NCBI GenBank assembly: GCA_010015745.1
Contig: ML978343.1
Span: 1 to 39,415, forward strand
Direction: 5' to 3'
Origin: Setomelanomma holmii
Taxonomy: Eukaryota > Ascomycota > Dothideomycetes > Pleosporales > Phaeosphaeriaceae
Length of the DNA stretch: 39,415 bases
Every line of letters starts with the position of its first letter. The first letter of the stretch is position 1. A model generated the notes under the pieces. That model was not told the DNA's origin. It did no database searches and saw only the letters and a program-made list of their open reading frames with translations. Below are positions 1 to 9,931 of this stretch, piece by piece. Made by a program: the position numbers and the translations under genes.

Positions 1-213
1 CGCACACCACATGAGATGGTCACTGGCGTCCGCCCAGACCTCTCTCGACTCCACGCTATTGGAAGCCGTAGATTTGTGCTCAACAAGCACCTGGCTAGAG
101 GAGATAAGCTCGAGGATCGCACCTTTGAGGGATTTCTCCTTGGTTACGACGCCTCGAATATCTATCGAGTATGGCTACCAGCCACAAACCGCGTCATATC
201 CATTGGAAAATAG
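1..213 (+). pseudogene. Ty1/copia polyprotein fragment (after integrase core)
   Basis: Frame 1 is open from the first base and reads as the segment that follows the integrase catalytic core in copia polyproteins: a PHEMVTG start, then DLSRLH, then a FEGFLLGYD and IYRVWLP block. That block is the conserved copia region before the reverse transcriptase. The reading frame stops just after the IYRVWLP block and nothing downstream continues it, so this is a short relic cut by the window edge on the left and by decay on the right. The wording differs from the same region of the copia element at 23300-23560, so it belongs to a different copia family. Family identity is confident; the element's extent is unknown. 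Confidence 0.8.
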
Positions 214-706
214 TGGTAATTGAAAATGAGCGGTTATCTGTACCATTAGGGTTAGCAAATCACACTGTTCACATCGCTATGAGACTTCTGCCTACCTCAA
301 CACAGGGCGGAGTTATTGAGAAAAGTAGGGCGAAGTTATCCTCGGTAGGTCTGCGGTGTAATGTGGTGAGGAAGTGGCTCGCCCCAACAGTACCCGGGAT
401 GTGGTTTATGCCACGCTACAACTAGTGAGTGTGTGCTCAACCTTGAACAAGAATAAATTTGCGGTCGTTGAAGGCGCTGATCAATTCGTGCCACAAGGCT
501 ATCAACCTGTTGACTTACATTCGAGCCTACCCAACAAGGAGATAATAACGGAAATTCGATGCAGGAGATATCAGATGTTTGGAGGTGCTCACTATGCAGG
601 TGATCTTTCAAGAGGTGCGGGGCACAGGATAAGAATCTGCCTGCTTAGGCGAGCTCGGACTTACTACTATTACCTAAGGTTTATCAGAGGTAATGTGCGA
701 TGGTCT
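214..706. other. No recognisable gene
   Basis: Short ORFs on both strands have no recognisable motif. One and a half telomere-type units (TTAGGGTTAG) occur at 246-255, which is too short to mean anything alone. The stretch is probably decayed flank of the copia fragment. Confidence 0.4.
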
Positions 707-1828
707 TCAACGCATTCCGTGTAATATAGACTTCGTCGTTGACGGCAACGCGCAACGGTATATAGGGCGGGACAGTGCAATGAAAGCCATATGCACCAAA
801 GCCGTGGTGGCGCAGCACCATGTGATCTGCCCGGCGTCCATGACGACATTTTTGAGGTTCATGTATCGAAGGCGCGGGAATATGAGGGTGGGGAGGCCGC
901 TAGTGCAGCCGCGCATGCTGGGGTGCACGCATTCGTCTTGGACGGAGAACATACATGGTTCTGTGTCGAGAGAGAGTGGGGAGGGACCTCGGCTGCCTTC
1001 CCAGCGGAAGGACAGGCACGTAAGGGTGCGAGAGAAGGCTTGTAGGTAGGCTTGGAGGATGCGGAGGTGTTCGAGAGATTGAGGTCGGATCCGGAGGGAG
1101 GATGAGGGGTTGAAATCCATACAAATTGATAGACGTCGGACTTGACCCCATTGTTCTGCGGACGATGGAGTGCTACCAAAACTCCGTACGGGGTAAATGT
1201 ATAAGAGACCGCCAGGGTAAAGTGGGTGGAGTGATAGTGATGATAGCGAGTGTAGTGATCCGCGCTCGACAGCGATGCGGATTGAGATTAGTGCATAGTC
1301 TACCGTGCTTCGGGAGTTCCGGTGAGCTGTGTTGAAGCCTGGACATGATATCTTGAGATGTGTGAGGTTGGTCAAGACAAAAAAGGCTGACACGAATGCA
1401 GGTACATTCGTGGCAGCATGGAATAGGGGGGGATATTGTTTGAGAAGGAGATCTTGCATCTCCCACGATCCATACTTTGATTTCTTATCCCTGGCTCGCC
1501 CCTTCTGGGTGCTCCCAACTTGCGGTTGATAATTGAACTTCATCTGCTCCCCAGTTTGTGGGTTCACGATTTGAGGAAGGAAGGTCTCTGGTGTGTGTAG
1601 CATACGGAAGGTGAAGGTCTTGACATGTCGGCCTATCCTCGAGAGTGTTTCAATGCGCGCCGGCTTCGAGAAAGTAGATGTTCTGAAAGTTGAGGTGATG
1701 GACTCAAACAGGTGAAGCGCAGCGCGCTCCGAGAAGTCATGGGAGACAAGACGGAGGTTGACGAGGTCATCTGAATCCAGGTGATTCAATAGATTCTCGC
1801 GGCACGGATCGTTTAGCCAGAAGCGCAC
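707..1828 (-). CDS. F-box domain protein (fungal type)
   Basis: A 373-codon minus-strand ORF. The N-terminus (about residues 8-45) has the F-box pattern: RENLLNHL, then SDDLVNLRLVS, then DFSERAALHLFES. The rest is a long, weakly leucine-rich region with LTHLKI, LSSLSLHPL and LRYMNLKNVV blocks, as in fungal F-box proteins that recruit substrates to SCF ubiquitin ligases. The first codon used here is GTG at 1828. The frame stays open upstream without an in-frame ATG before the F-box, so the true start is uncertain or lost, or lies in an upstream exon. The C-terminus after MDAGQI (from about 860 downward) stops resembling the repeat pattern. A +1 frame over the same bases is also open, so a late frameshift is possible. 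Substrate is not inferable. Confidence 0.75.
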   Translation of the reverse strand: MRFWLNDPCRENLLNHLDSDDLVNLRLVSHDFSERAALHLFESITSTFRTSTFSKPARIETLSRIGRHVKTFTFRMLHTPETFLPQIVNPQTGEQMKFNYQPQVGSTQKGRARDKKSKYGSWEMQDLLLKQYPPLFHAATNVPAFVSAFFVLTNLTHLKISCPGFNTAHRNSRSTVDYALISIRIAVERGSLHSLSSLSLHPLYPGGLLYIYPVRSFGSTPSSAEQWGQVRRLSICMDFNPSSSLRIRPQSLEHLRILQAYLQAFSRTLTCLSFRWEGSRGPSPLSLDTEPCMFSVQDECVHPSMRGCTSGLPTLIFPRLRYMNLKNVVMDAGQITWCCATTALVHMAFIALSRPIYRCALPSTTKSILHGMR

Positions 1829-2556
1829 GAAAACGGAGCTTGTGGAAAGAATCAGAATACATATTGCGCTGGTTTGGCGCGTTGCTTGCTGCTGTCAATG
1901 TCGATTCAGTGGCACACTTGCGCAGAAAGTCTTACATCGCCCATCAATGGTAGTTGCCGAGGTCAGCGGGATTTCACCAAACAACAATTTCGAGCTCTCG
2001 AGCTCCACGTTCGTCGCCGCGCTGGCATAGGTTGCGCCGGTGGAAGATCGCTCTGGCAAAGGTGAAAGCGTTCGTTCGAAATGCGTATCCGTGAAAGCCA
2101 TCGCACTCAAATTCGATTCAGAAGGCTTCGCGGAATCATAAAGTCGAGATTCGTTTCTTTCTAACCACCAGGGCGTGAACAGCAGATTAAGAGATCTAGC
2201 GGAGCCACGGTGCACGTGAGACGTAAGTGCGAATTAAGATAATTTGTTTCCTTTGGCCGATCAATGTCCGGCTAGAGAACACGACCATATCGCGGCGGAA
2301 GACTGTATCTGTATCGTGTTGACGCGATCATTCGGCCACAGGTCAAGTAGGCTAGAGCCTGCGGCCGGCTCGGAACGTTTTGCAGCCACGAGCCAATGGG
2401 CTTACGCTAGGCATGGTATGGGGTATGCAGTCCGTGCAGTAGTCCTGCATGAGAGGTGGCTAAGCATTCAGCACGAAGCAGTGGCATGTTCAAGGTCAAG
2501 CGAGACTCAGAAATTGGCTACATTGTGAGCCAAGGAAATGTGAGCAACCCACTTTC
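1829..2556. other. Intergenic, no firm gene
   Basis: A 106-codon minus-strand ORF (1895-2215) ends close to the F-box gene. It has a possible donor (GTAAGA) near 1935, but splicing from it into the F-box frame did not give an in-phase join. I see no domain in it and do not call it a gene. Confidence 0.3.
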
Positions 2557-3006
2557 GTGACTTCGCTCGTCCTTATGGGAAAGTCCCTTCCGGTGGTAAG
2601 GTCCAGTGACATCTTGATAGACATGTCGGGGGATTGTCGTATCACAAGAGAGGAGTACTCCAGCGAATGCGGAAGTATATATGCAAATCGTCGCATTTCG
2701 CGTGGTGAAGTTCTCCGATCCCAACCTCTGGAAGCGCAAGAAACAATTCTGAGTCCGAACAACATGTTCTTAGGGAGAGCGCTAGTCATAGAGTACGAGG
2801 GCATGTGAATATCAAAGGCAAGTCGTGGGTTGTGTGCCTATGATCTGACTTATGTGCTTCAACGCTACGGGTGTATAATCGATAGAACATTTGAGGGCAA
2901 TACAACGAAGTATATAAACCATTCATACGAGCTAAATCTTAATCAAAGCAAGAAGGTGTTCCCGCAGGACAGAGCTATCCAAGTTTTGTAAGCGGTGAAG
3001 TGAAAC
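2557..3006 (+). pseudogene. SET-domain methyltransferase relic
   Basis: One plus frame carries a scattered SET signature across in-frame stops. ANRRISRGEVL resembles the start of a SET domain (FAxRDIxxGE). VIEYEGM just before a TGA at 2806-2808 matches the EYxGE block. After the stop, ISKASRG and a YD resemble the segment that follows in E(z)-like SET proteins, and GNTTKYINHS (around 2898-2927) matches the GNxxRFxNHS cofactor-binding and knot motif. Further stops at 2989-2991 and 3001-3003 end it, and the post-SET region is missing. SET enzymes methylate histone lysines; this copy cannot work. The call rests on motif order in one frame, not on an alignment. Confidence 0.5.
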
Positions 3007-3417
3007 AATGCTTTTACAGTATGTTTCGCATGGGGCAGAACTATGCTACCGCAGCGATATGGAAGCGAGCAACCAATGACGCATCTGTCTTGACTTTCAA
3101 GTTATACCGACCCTTTGAGGCAGATGTGAAGGACGGTGGAAGTGCGGGAACTCTATGATCTTGATCCTATTACCCTAGTCAAACTATATTCGTTCTTCGT
3201 TCTGTCATCCTTGCTGGAAGGACGCGCCGAGCAAATAGAGCAGGTGCTGCAGTCGGTTTCGGACTGCTTGCTGCCAATGATGACGAGCGGGCCTTGATAA
3301 CACTGCTCCAGGTTTGTTTGAACGATGGACTTGATCTCAAGTAGTCGAAACCGATTATATGGACTAAGTGCTGCTGTCAAATGTAGGTACAAGCTTTGCT
3401 TCTCCCTGCCCTGGACT
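3007..3417. other. Gap downstream of kinase/APSES gene, no gene seen
   Basis: A 79-codon minus ORF at 3153-3392 has no recognisable motif. The stretch is the 3' flank of the minus-strand kinase/APSES gene and the tail of the SET relic. Confidence 0.3.
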
Positions 3418-4716
3418 CTATCGTAGGCCCTTAATTCTCCGCCGCGGATGCAGATATTTCGGTGGGTGATTCTGCACCTTAAGTTTCATTTGGCCTTGCT
3501 GCAATAGCGGTTGAAGTATTTGGTCTAGCTCAAGATACTCACAGAGGTGTTTCCCATCTGCAAATGAGACCCATGTGTGGTTCGGGTTTCTATGTCCTGT
3601 TCCCATTTCCAACTTACCGTTCCGCTGGAGCAATCTCAACAGGTGACGCCTGTCAAGGTCGGTGCACTTTGCTAATCGGAAAATCTCCGTTGCCGAGAGC
3701 CAGTAGTCTGAGCAGCGCATGGACACAGCTTGCCTTTCGATGACCAATTTGAAACATTCTTCTGATGTGTCGTGTATAACGCCATCGTTCTTGCTGACTT
3801 GCAAATCCCAGCAAGGCATAGGATTGGAAGGTTTCTTGCCTGGGTTTGTGAGCCGCCGTCGCTTCCCTTCTGGACCATTCGCGACATTCCCTATAAGTTC
3901 CTGGCAGCCAACCAGCATCGTGGAGGATGCCGCTACCTGGTCAGGCGACCCAGGACCGGTCTCGGAATTTTGCGGCGGCGGAGTCTTATGGAGTATTCTT
4001 GTTGCCTCACTGTTTCCTTCGTTTTTCAATGCCTTTTGAAGAGATTGCTTGATTAGGCGAAGCTTATACCGATCGCACAACTCAAATGCAACAGATGGGC
4101 ACACGTATGTTCCCTGTAGCTTAGGAGCATGAACGTACCTAGACTTGGGGCCTCTGTCTATGCAGAGCGCGTCTTTAGAATAACAACCTCCTGCTGTTAA
4201 GAGTTGTGTCGCATTGAGCCAGGAGTCCTTTTTGCATAAGTAGACAGAAGTTGTGTTTGTCTTAATCTCGATATACCCGGCGGGGTTTCTTAGATCCAGC
4301 CATTGTTGGATATAATTCCTTGGGACTTCTGAAGCATTGAATCCCGTCCTCTCCCGCCCGAGATGAATCAGAGGCGACAATGAGTTCGTCAATCCAAGAG
4401 CGTCACAGAGATACAGACCATCTATGAATGGCACCCATGATTCCGTGGCTCCGTTCGGATGTGTTATCTGCACGCGTGTTTGTCGTCGTAAGTAACCCAT
4501 TATTGATTTTCGCTGGTCAGCGGAGCAAGCGGCGAGCCCTAGAATGTGAGTCGCGCAAAGCTCGTAGCTCGGCTTACGCATCGACACATGTCTTTCCTCA
4601 AACACCATTCGGCACATAATGTCATCTTCTTGAACTACAGGTTGATCCTGCGACAGCGCGAAAAGAGTTCTTCTCATCATCGTACGGGCAATCGCCGCTG
4701 GCTTCGTTGTTATCAT
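3418..4716 (-). CDS. Three tandem APSES/KilA-N-like DNA-binding modules (3' part of the same gene)
   Basis: A 432-codon minus ORF overlapping the end of the kinase ORF in another frame. It contains three repeats of the APSES/KilA-N pattern: residues about 36-122 (HVSMRKPSYELCATHIL, then WVPFIDGLYLCDALGL), about 146-230 (SVYLCKKDSWLNATQLL, a diverged second half), and about 320-408 (VSMRCSDYWLSATEIF, then TWVSFADGKHLCEYLEL). The signatures are WLxAT, WVxxxxGxxLCE and a following PLL, as in Mbp1/Swi4/StuA-type proteins that bind DNA. A basic KRRRL patch at about 285 could be a nuclear signal. The first 25 or so residues are an off-frame reading of kinase-linker DNA and are probably not used. 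Candidate splice acceptors lie at about 4645-4660, but no donor was fully convincing. It could be an independent gene, but order, strand and overlap favour one transcript with the kinase. Confidence 0.8.
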   Translation of the reverse strand: MITTKPAAIARTMMRRTLFALSQDQPVVQEDDIMCRMVFEERHVSMRKPSYELCATHILGLAACSADQRKSIMGYLRRQTRVQITHPNGATESWVPFIDGLYLCDALGLTNSLSPLIHLGRERTGFNASEVPRNYIQQWLDLRNPAGYIEIKTNTTSVYLCKKDSWLNATQLLTAGGCYSKDALCIDRGPKSRYVHAPKLQGTYVCPSVAFELCDRYKLRLIKQSLQKALKNEGNSEATRILHKTPPPQNSETGPGSPDQVAASSTMLVGCQELIGNVANGPEGKRRRLTNPGKKPSNPMPCWDLQVSKNDGVIHDTSEECFKLVIERQAVSMRCSDYWLSATEIFRLAKCTDLDRRHLLRLLQRNGKLEMGTGHRNPNHTWVSFADGKHLCEYLELDQILQPLLQQGQMKLKVQNHPPKYLHPRRRIKGLR

Positions 4717-6841
4717 TCAACGAGCGTTTCTGTACACACTTGCCGTCCTCGTTGTCTTGCGCGTCGTACTCTACGGAGGTCGTTGTGCCAGGCATGGTAT
4801 CGATATGGGAATGTGGTACTTCCGTGAAGCTCGTCTGAATGCTAGCCGTCCCTTGCAGATCCTGAGGAGCCTTGGATCGGCTCTTGGCAGCAGCAGGTTC
4901 TAAGACTTCCGATCGATTGTACGGTCGTAGCTGGGATGCTGCACCCCATTCGCTAAAGAATGTTGTAGGATTAACTAGGTTGAGCGCCTTGGTAGGGTGA
5001 CATTCAAGAGATTTACGTCCTGAAAGATGGCCGATATCAACTTGGGTCATTTCAGTACTCCCGAACTGCGGAATTCTGTCCGACAAGCTGGGAAAGCCTG
5101 CTATCTGAGTAAAGAAGCCAGGGAAGCATGGTTCTTCGGTCTTGAGCGAGTCCAGCGAAGGGAAGTCGATGGGATGAGCTTCTACCGCGGAATTAGTTCT
5201 TTTGAGCTCACTACCGACGTGAGCCTCGAGCATAGAGCGGTTCGGGGTGGTCGAGCCTTCGTCGCTGTCATCATCGTCCGACTTATGACGCTGCAAATGG
5301 GTGAGACGTTTCAGCAGCTTGCATGCCTCAGTATGGCAGTATTTTGCAGAGGACCGTACGTCCGGGTCTTCTTCCAGCATATTATCGCGAATGAAGAAGA
5401 GAAGCTCGCTCTCTTTCGCCTCAGCATGTTCGGCGACATGCTCCGGTACCTTATATATCCAGTCCATATTCCACTCATCCTCATACGCCGGAAGTCCACA
5501 CTCTGCCCATGCGACAACAACTCCTAGTGAGTATATGTCAATTTGTACGCCGTATGCATCCTGATCCGTACCCTTCGGATCGGCAGCCTTGAGGTAGATC
5601 TCTGGAGCTGCCCACAGCGGTGTCCCACAGAACGTACGCAGAATATCCGCCGCTTTGGAGAATCCGAAATCCGAAAACTTGACAAGAATGCCGTCTTGGT
5701 CCCTTTTAACCACCAGGATGTTCTCAGGCTTAATGTCACGGTGCGCAATCGGGGGCTGTCGAGTGTGGAGATATTCCAGGGCCGAGGATAGATCGCAGAG
5801 AATCTGCGTGCTTTCGAGATTTGAATAGCCGCGAAGGACGCCCTGGGCGTCAAGGGAGCCTCCAGGGATATATTCAAGTTTTATTTGTGGTTGGGAAGAG
5901 AAATCTGCACCGAGGAACTTGACGATGTGAGCCTAGAATCGCAAATCTATCAGCGTAGGCAGACAAGAACAACCAAAGGGGGTACCAACATGAGAGATGC
6001 TCTGCAAGATTTCAGCCTCTCTCTTCCAGACGTTTTTAGAATATTTGTTGAGGTCTTCTCGTGGCTGCTTCACAACGTACTCTGCTTCTCCGTCCCATAT
6101 GTATGTCACAGTCCCAAATGCACCAGATCCGATCTCCTTCTTGATTAGCACGGTGCGGTTGCCAGAGCCCTTCGTCGGCGTCTGTTGTCCGGTAGGAAGC
6201 TGTGTGCTTTGCGTGCTCTGAACCTTGAGAGAAGGAAAGAGCGTCTCAGGACCTGCCGTGCCTCTACGGAACTTTTCCACCTTTTCAATATAGTCCCGGG
6301 ATTCGATGTCACAGGGAGACAAAATGACCTGGAACTGAACGAGGGGTGTGATGTCAAGAATCGGACATTTGTCCGTGTTGCTCAATCCGAGCAGCGGCCA
6401 GTCGAAAGTAGACATGCGTTCGGCCTTCTCCCCACTATAGGTAACTTTCGTTCCACCCTTAGAACCAAGATCCCTTATTATCGGTCTGTTCTTCATATCG
6501 AAGGTGAAGGCAAGGTGGAATGCGCTGATACCAGCCATGCTCGGGAAGGCTAAGTCAACGTTCGCACCGCATCCACCCACAACACCGTGCGCAGTCTTAG
6601 CACCGTCGCTGAACCTCAGCACGATGCAATCGGTATTCTCAAAACGTCCGCGCTCTTCTGGGAGCTCTGTGCCCCCTCTTTCCCGCCGGTGAAGAATGTC
6701 GCGCAATGTCGAGGTGTATGGCTTCTGAGCGCGAACCAACCGCCCCGCATTTTAGGGCATGGCGGTTGCAAATTGTGCGCCATCAAAGCCTTCACCATTG
6801 TGTGGGAGCAGATACAGGATAATATCTTTAGGGTCATTCAT
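4622..6841 (-). CDS. FHA domain plus Ser/Thr protein kinase (5' part of FHA-kinase-APSES gene)
   Basis: Minus strand. Exon 1 runs 6841 to 5990, then a 57-nt intron (5989-5933, GTTGGT...CTAG), then exon 2 from 5932. The join is in phase and restores a kinase helix C/beta-4 region (SISH joined to AHIVKFLGADF). An FHA-like fold comes first (GISAFHLAFTFD, IRDLGSKGGTKVTY), binding phosphothreonine in known families. A complete kinase core follows: glycine loop GSGAFGTV, lysine in YVVKQP, HRDIKPEN, DFG, GTPLWAAPE. All catalytic residues are present, so activity is plausible. The natural start looks like ATG 6839-6841 (MNDPKDI), but a TAA at 6752-6754 interrupts that frame after 29 codons; downstream of it the frame is clean. 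Exon 2 ends in a Ser/Asp-rich linker and a TGA at 4622. A small intron or frameshift near 4645-4740 probably joins it to the APSES ORF. Confidence 0.85.
5933..5989 (-). other. Intron in FHA-kinase gene
   Basis: A 57-nt intron on the minus strand, donor GTTGGT at 5989 and acceptor CTAG ending at 5933, with a CTGAT branch-like motif about 20 nt before the acceptor. Removing it joins two parts of the kinase N-lobe in phase. Confidence 0.8.
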
Positions 6842-7382
6842 GGTTCGAAATGATGTGTCCACACCATGAGGTATTGGAAAACAAGAGGATGATGGGCTCA
6901 GGGAGAAGAGATGGGATTGAGTAACTGGACATGTTGCACACATGCATCGTCTCTGGCATTTCAAAAGCGCCGTAGCGTCAACGCAGGTGTGGCTGTCTGA
7001 GGGTCGATCATGACATGCATGATCATTGGTTAGAGCTCCTGGTTCAAAGGCCGCCAAGTCAGCGTGGGGACAGACACCACCCGCGCCCGGACACGGGATC
7101 GTGCATGACCTGTATGCTTGTATTGACGCGTGGTCTAAGCTCGTCCTAGACACTTCGACTAGGGTTTATCACACGACCCCACATCGAATCAGCGCGCATT
7201 CTGGTGGAAGTTGGAGTTCGGCAAGCCAGCATTGACTGCGCCAAGACGCTACCGAGTTTCGACGCGCGCTTCAATCCCGCGCTTATCACACGTACACCAA
7301 CACCCGAATTTCCATCAGCCGTATATCGAGCTCGCACCACGCTGCTGAAACCAGTGATAGCCTCTCGCGTAGGCGCTTCCGA
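6842..7382. promoter_or_regulatory. Divergent intergenic region between kinase gene and the 7383 gene
   Basis: About 540 bp separate two genes that point away from each other, so both promoters must lie here. An ATTGG (inverted CCAAT-type) motif occurs near 7024. No strong TATA box or operator was recognised. Confidence 0.4.
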
Positions 7383-8832
7383 ATGCGGGACATTGCCGTT
7401 GACGCTGAAGCTCTGTTAAGTTACGACCCCGAGCAGCTCGCCCACTACCTAGAGGGCAAGGACACCCCTAACGGTGGGTTCGACATCTCGCAACTCGACG
7501 GCTGGCTCACACTTTCAACGAACCAACGGAATGCGCTGGGACGCAAACTCTTGTGAGAAACCGGTAGATTGGTTTGTCCCATGCTAATAAGTATTATTGA
7601 GCAGTCGTGCGGCGAATCCAAATAAAGAGAGCCTGGATATCGCAAAACTCGTCGAGCGTCTAGCTCAGGTCACCGAGAACCAGGACGGCTCGCCGGCCCG
7701 AAACCTCACGATATTGCCGGGCGAGTCAGACGATGCGATCGAGGACTCTGTACCACGACAGATCACCTACGCCGACCTCGAAAAAGCGAGCCACGCAGGG
7801 CTCATCGACGACGGCGCACGTCCGGCCTGCGCCTTTGAGGTGCTGGAACATATCCTCAGTACACCTACGGCCCGCCTCGAAGCGGTTCTTCCATGGCTTA
7901 ATGAATCTACGGCGGCGAATACCAGAGACGAGGAGTTGAAAACAGTTTTTTCGAGGCAGTTCACACAATGGTGGGACTTTCGCAAATGGCAATGGGCTAA
8001 TCGGGGGCCAGATTTTAGCGAATAGGGATTTTCTGCGTTTCTCAAGGCTAGTAAGAGGAGATATTTGGAGGCAGGACATCGCGAGATGGTAGCTGCTGAT
8101 TCATTTGAAGAGACGATCCGGCGCCAGTGGCAACAGAAGCCACTCTCCCGACCATTACCAGGCGATGCAGGGTTCACTTCATACCGTGAGGATGTCATAA
8201 AACGTCTCACATCCTACTGTTTCGCTCATCCTTTGCTTTTGAGGAAGAGCCCGGACGAACAGAGACCGTGGGATAACTGGCTCGAATACCTCATCTACGA
8301 ACAATGGCACCTAGAAGAGCTTACTGCCGATGCGGATTATTTGGAGGAGCAGTTTCACAATGCCATGCAGAGACTGCTCAAAGAACCGAGATGTTCGTCC
8401 AGGAACGCAATAGAGGCATATAGCACGAACAGTCCCCGCAATTCGGCGCAGACAATGTCGATCGAAGGGTTGAAAGCAGCAATAGATACGAACAACAATA
8501 TTCTCTACGATCTCATTCGCGAGATAAAGCCTCATGCAAACGCGCACAGAGCTGTGTTCCTACAAAGGCGTCGAGTAGCGTGGGTTGCTACAGAGGCGCG
8601 CTCGATGGAGACTGCAATACCCCAGCGATGCATGACAGCAGGGAGCATGAACGAGAACAAGAAACGGCGACGCGATCATCACGATGACATGGACGAAACG
8701 AGACCGACTAAGATCGAACGACATACAACGCCGGAAAGACCTCAGACGTCGGAGTACACGTTTAGCAGGTCTGCGAAACGTGATGTGACTTCGTCCTACC
8801 GAGCACAGATCGCAACAAGTAGCAGTATATGA
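7383..8832 (+). pseudogene. Uncharacterised fungal family protein, one in-frame stop
   Basis: Exon 1 runs 7383-7552. An intron lies at 7553-7604 (GTGAGA, CTAATAAG branch, GCAG acceptor), and exon 2 runs 7605-8832. The join is in phase (KL then FRAANPNKES). The frame is then open to the TGA at 8830-8832, except for a single TAG at 8023-8025 between DFSE and GFSAFL. Similarity continues on both sides of the stop: paired blocks WWDFRKWQ / GFSAFLKASKRRY and FEETIRRQWQ / GFTSYREDVIKRL look like an internal repeat. I recognise this as a widespread fungal hypothetical family, sometimes misnamed as ankyrin proteins, with no known function. The C-terminus is basic (KKRRRDHH) and low-complexity. Either a very young pseudogene, a readthrough case or a sequencing error. 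Confidence 0.7.
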
Positions 8833-9931
8833 GTGCGGTTATGGGTACCAAAGGACTCAAATGGGGTTGCATTGCGGTAGCCTGGAGGGTAGAAGTTGGC
8901 TAGGCCGTATATGGCAAGATCTCAAGAGATGGTATTGTCAGGAGCAGCATTCAGCAGCACAGATTGTACACTGAGAAAGTGAACCAGCTATGCGATGACC
9001 ATAATACGAAATCATGCTCAGAGGAGCCTTTTCCTTCATACTATCTGGAACTCTCGAGAATTTTACGGATGAGCATATCAAGGATCATCCACGCGCTCGA
9101 GAGCCAGAATCTCTGCTGCCCTTCTAGCTTCATCGCAAGCTTTATCGGCTGTATCGCGTCCATGCACCGCGCATTCCACCGCGACCTCGCGACTGACACA
9201 GCTGCCCATTCAGCGGATATGACACAAGACTGGCGGCAATCGTGATATTCTGTCCGCACACTATCGAGGTGATTATGACTGTCGGCAGTAACGTCCTCTG
9301 GATCTCGGTTAAGTGACTAGAGATGTAAGAACCCCAGCAAAGGAAAGCCAGTCTAGCTGTTCTGAATCCTTGGTTGGAGATTTTGCTGATGACCAGGCTT
9401 TTGAACACCTGTGTGAAATGACTAGTGGATCCGATATCCTTCTTCACCCTTTGGCATAGGAAAGCCTACTGGATAACACGACCATGTCGACAACGGCGCT
9501 GGCTTCCTACCTTAGTTTAAGGTATGTGCAAAAACTGAGAGTCTTCTCGCGGCAGGCACAGAGACATTGCGATACACTACTTGTGACGGTTATGAGGAGG
9601 AGCGGATCACGTGTGCCACGTGTCAGTGTCTGGTGCTGCTTCTTCACCTTATCGAGCACCTCTTACCTCAACAGTATCGTAGATACGTCATGTAAACAGA
9701 CCCTGCGGAAGGCCCTTGTGTACAGAAGCATGAGCACAAGGGAAATACACAGACAATACAACACTCTTCTAATTTATTTTGCATTACACCGCCATACTAC
9801 TAGAAGACTAATTAATTGGGTTTTGTCGCGAGCCTAACCATCCGCACAAACGCCCGCTGACTACCATTGGAGCCTGATTGCCCTGGCATCTTCACGCCAG
9901 CGTGTTTTTTTATACCTGGGATACACCAATC
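8833..9931. other. 1.1-kb interval without recognisable gene
   Basis: ORFs of 60-117 codons occur on both strands (for example 9142-9447 minus with a hydrophobic middle and 9484-9837 plus), but none shows a known motif or convincing splice structure. It includes the PLAC8 gene promoter. Confidence 0.3.

Noticed and set aside
246..255. TTAGGGTTAG telomere-like word
   Set aside because: Under two units with no extension, expected by chance.
5027..5527. 166-codon plus ORF
   Set aside because: Antisense to the kinase exon, whose HRD, DFG and APE motifs define the coding strand.
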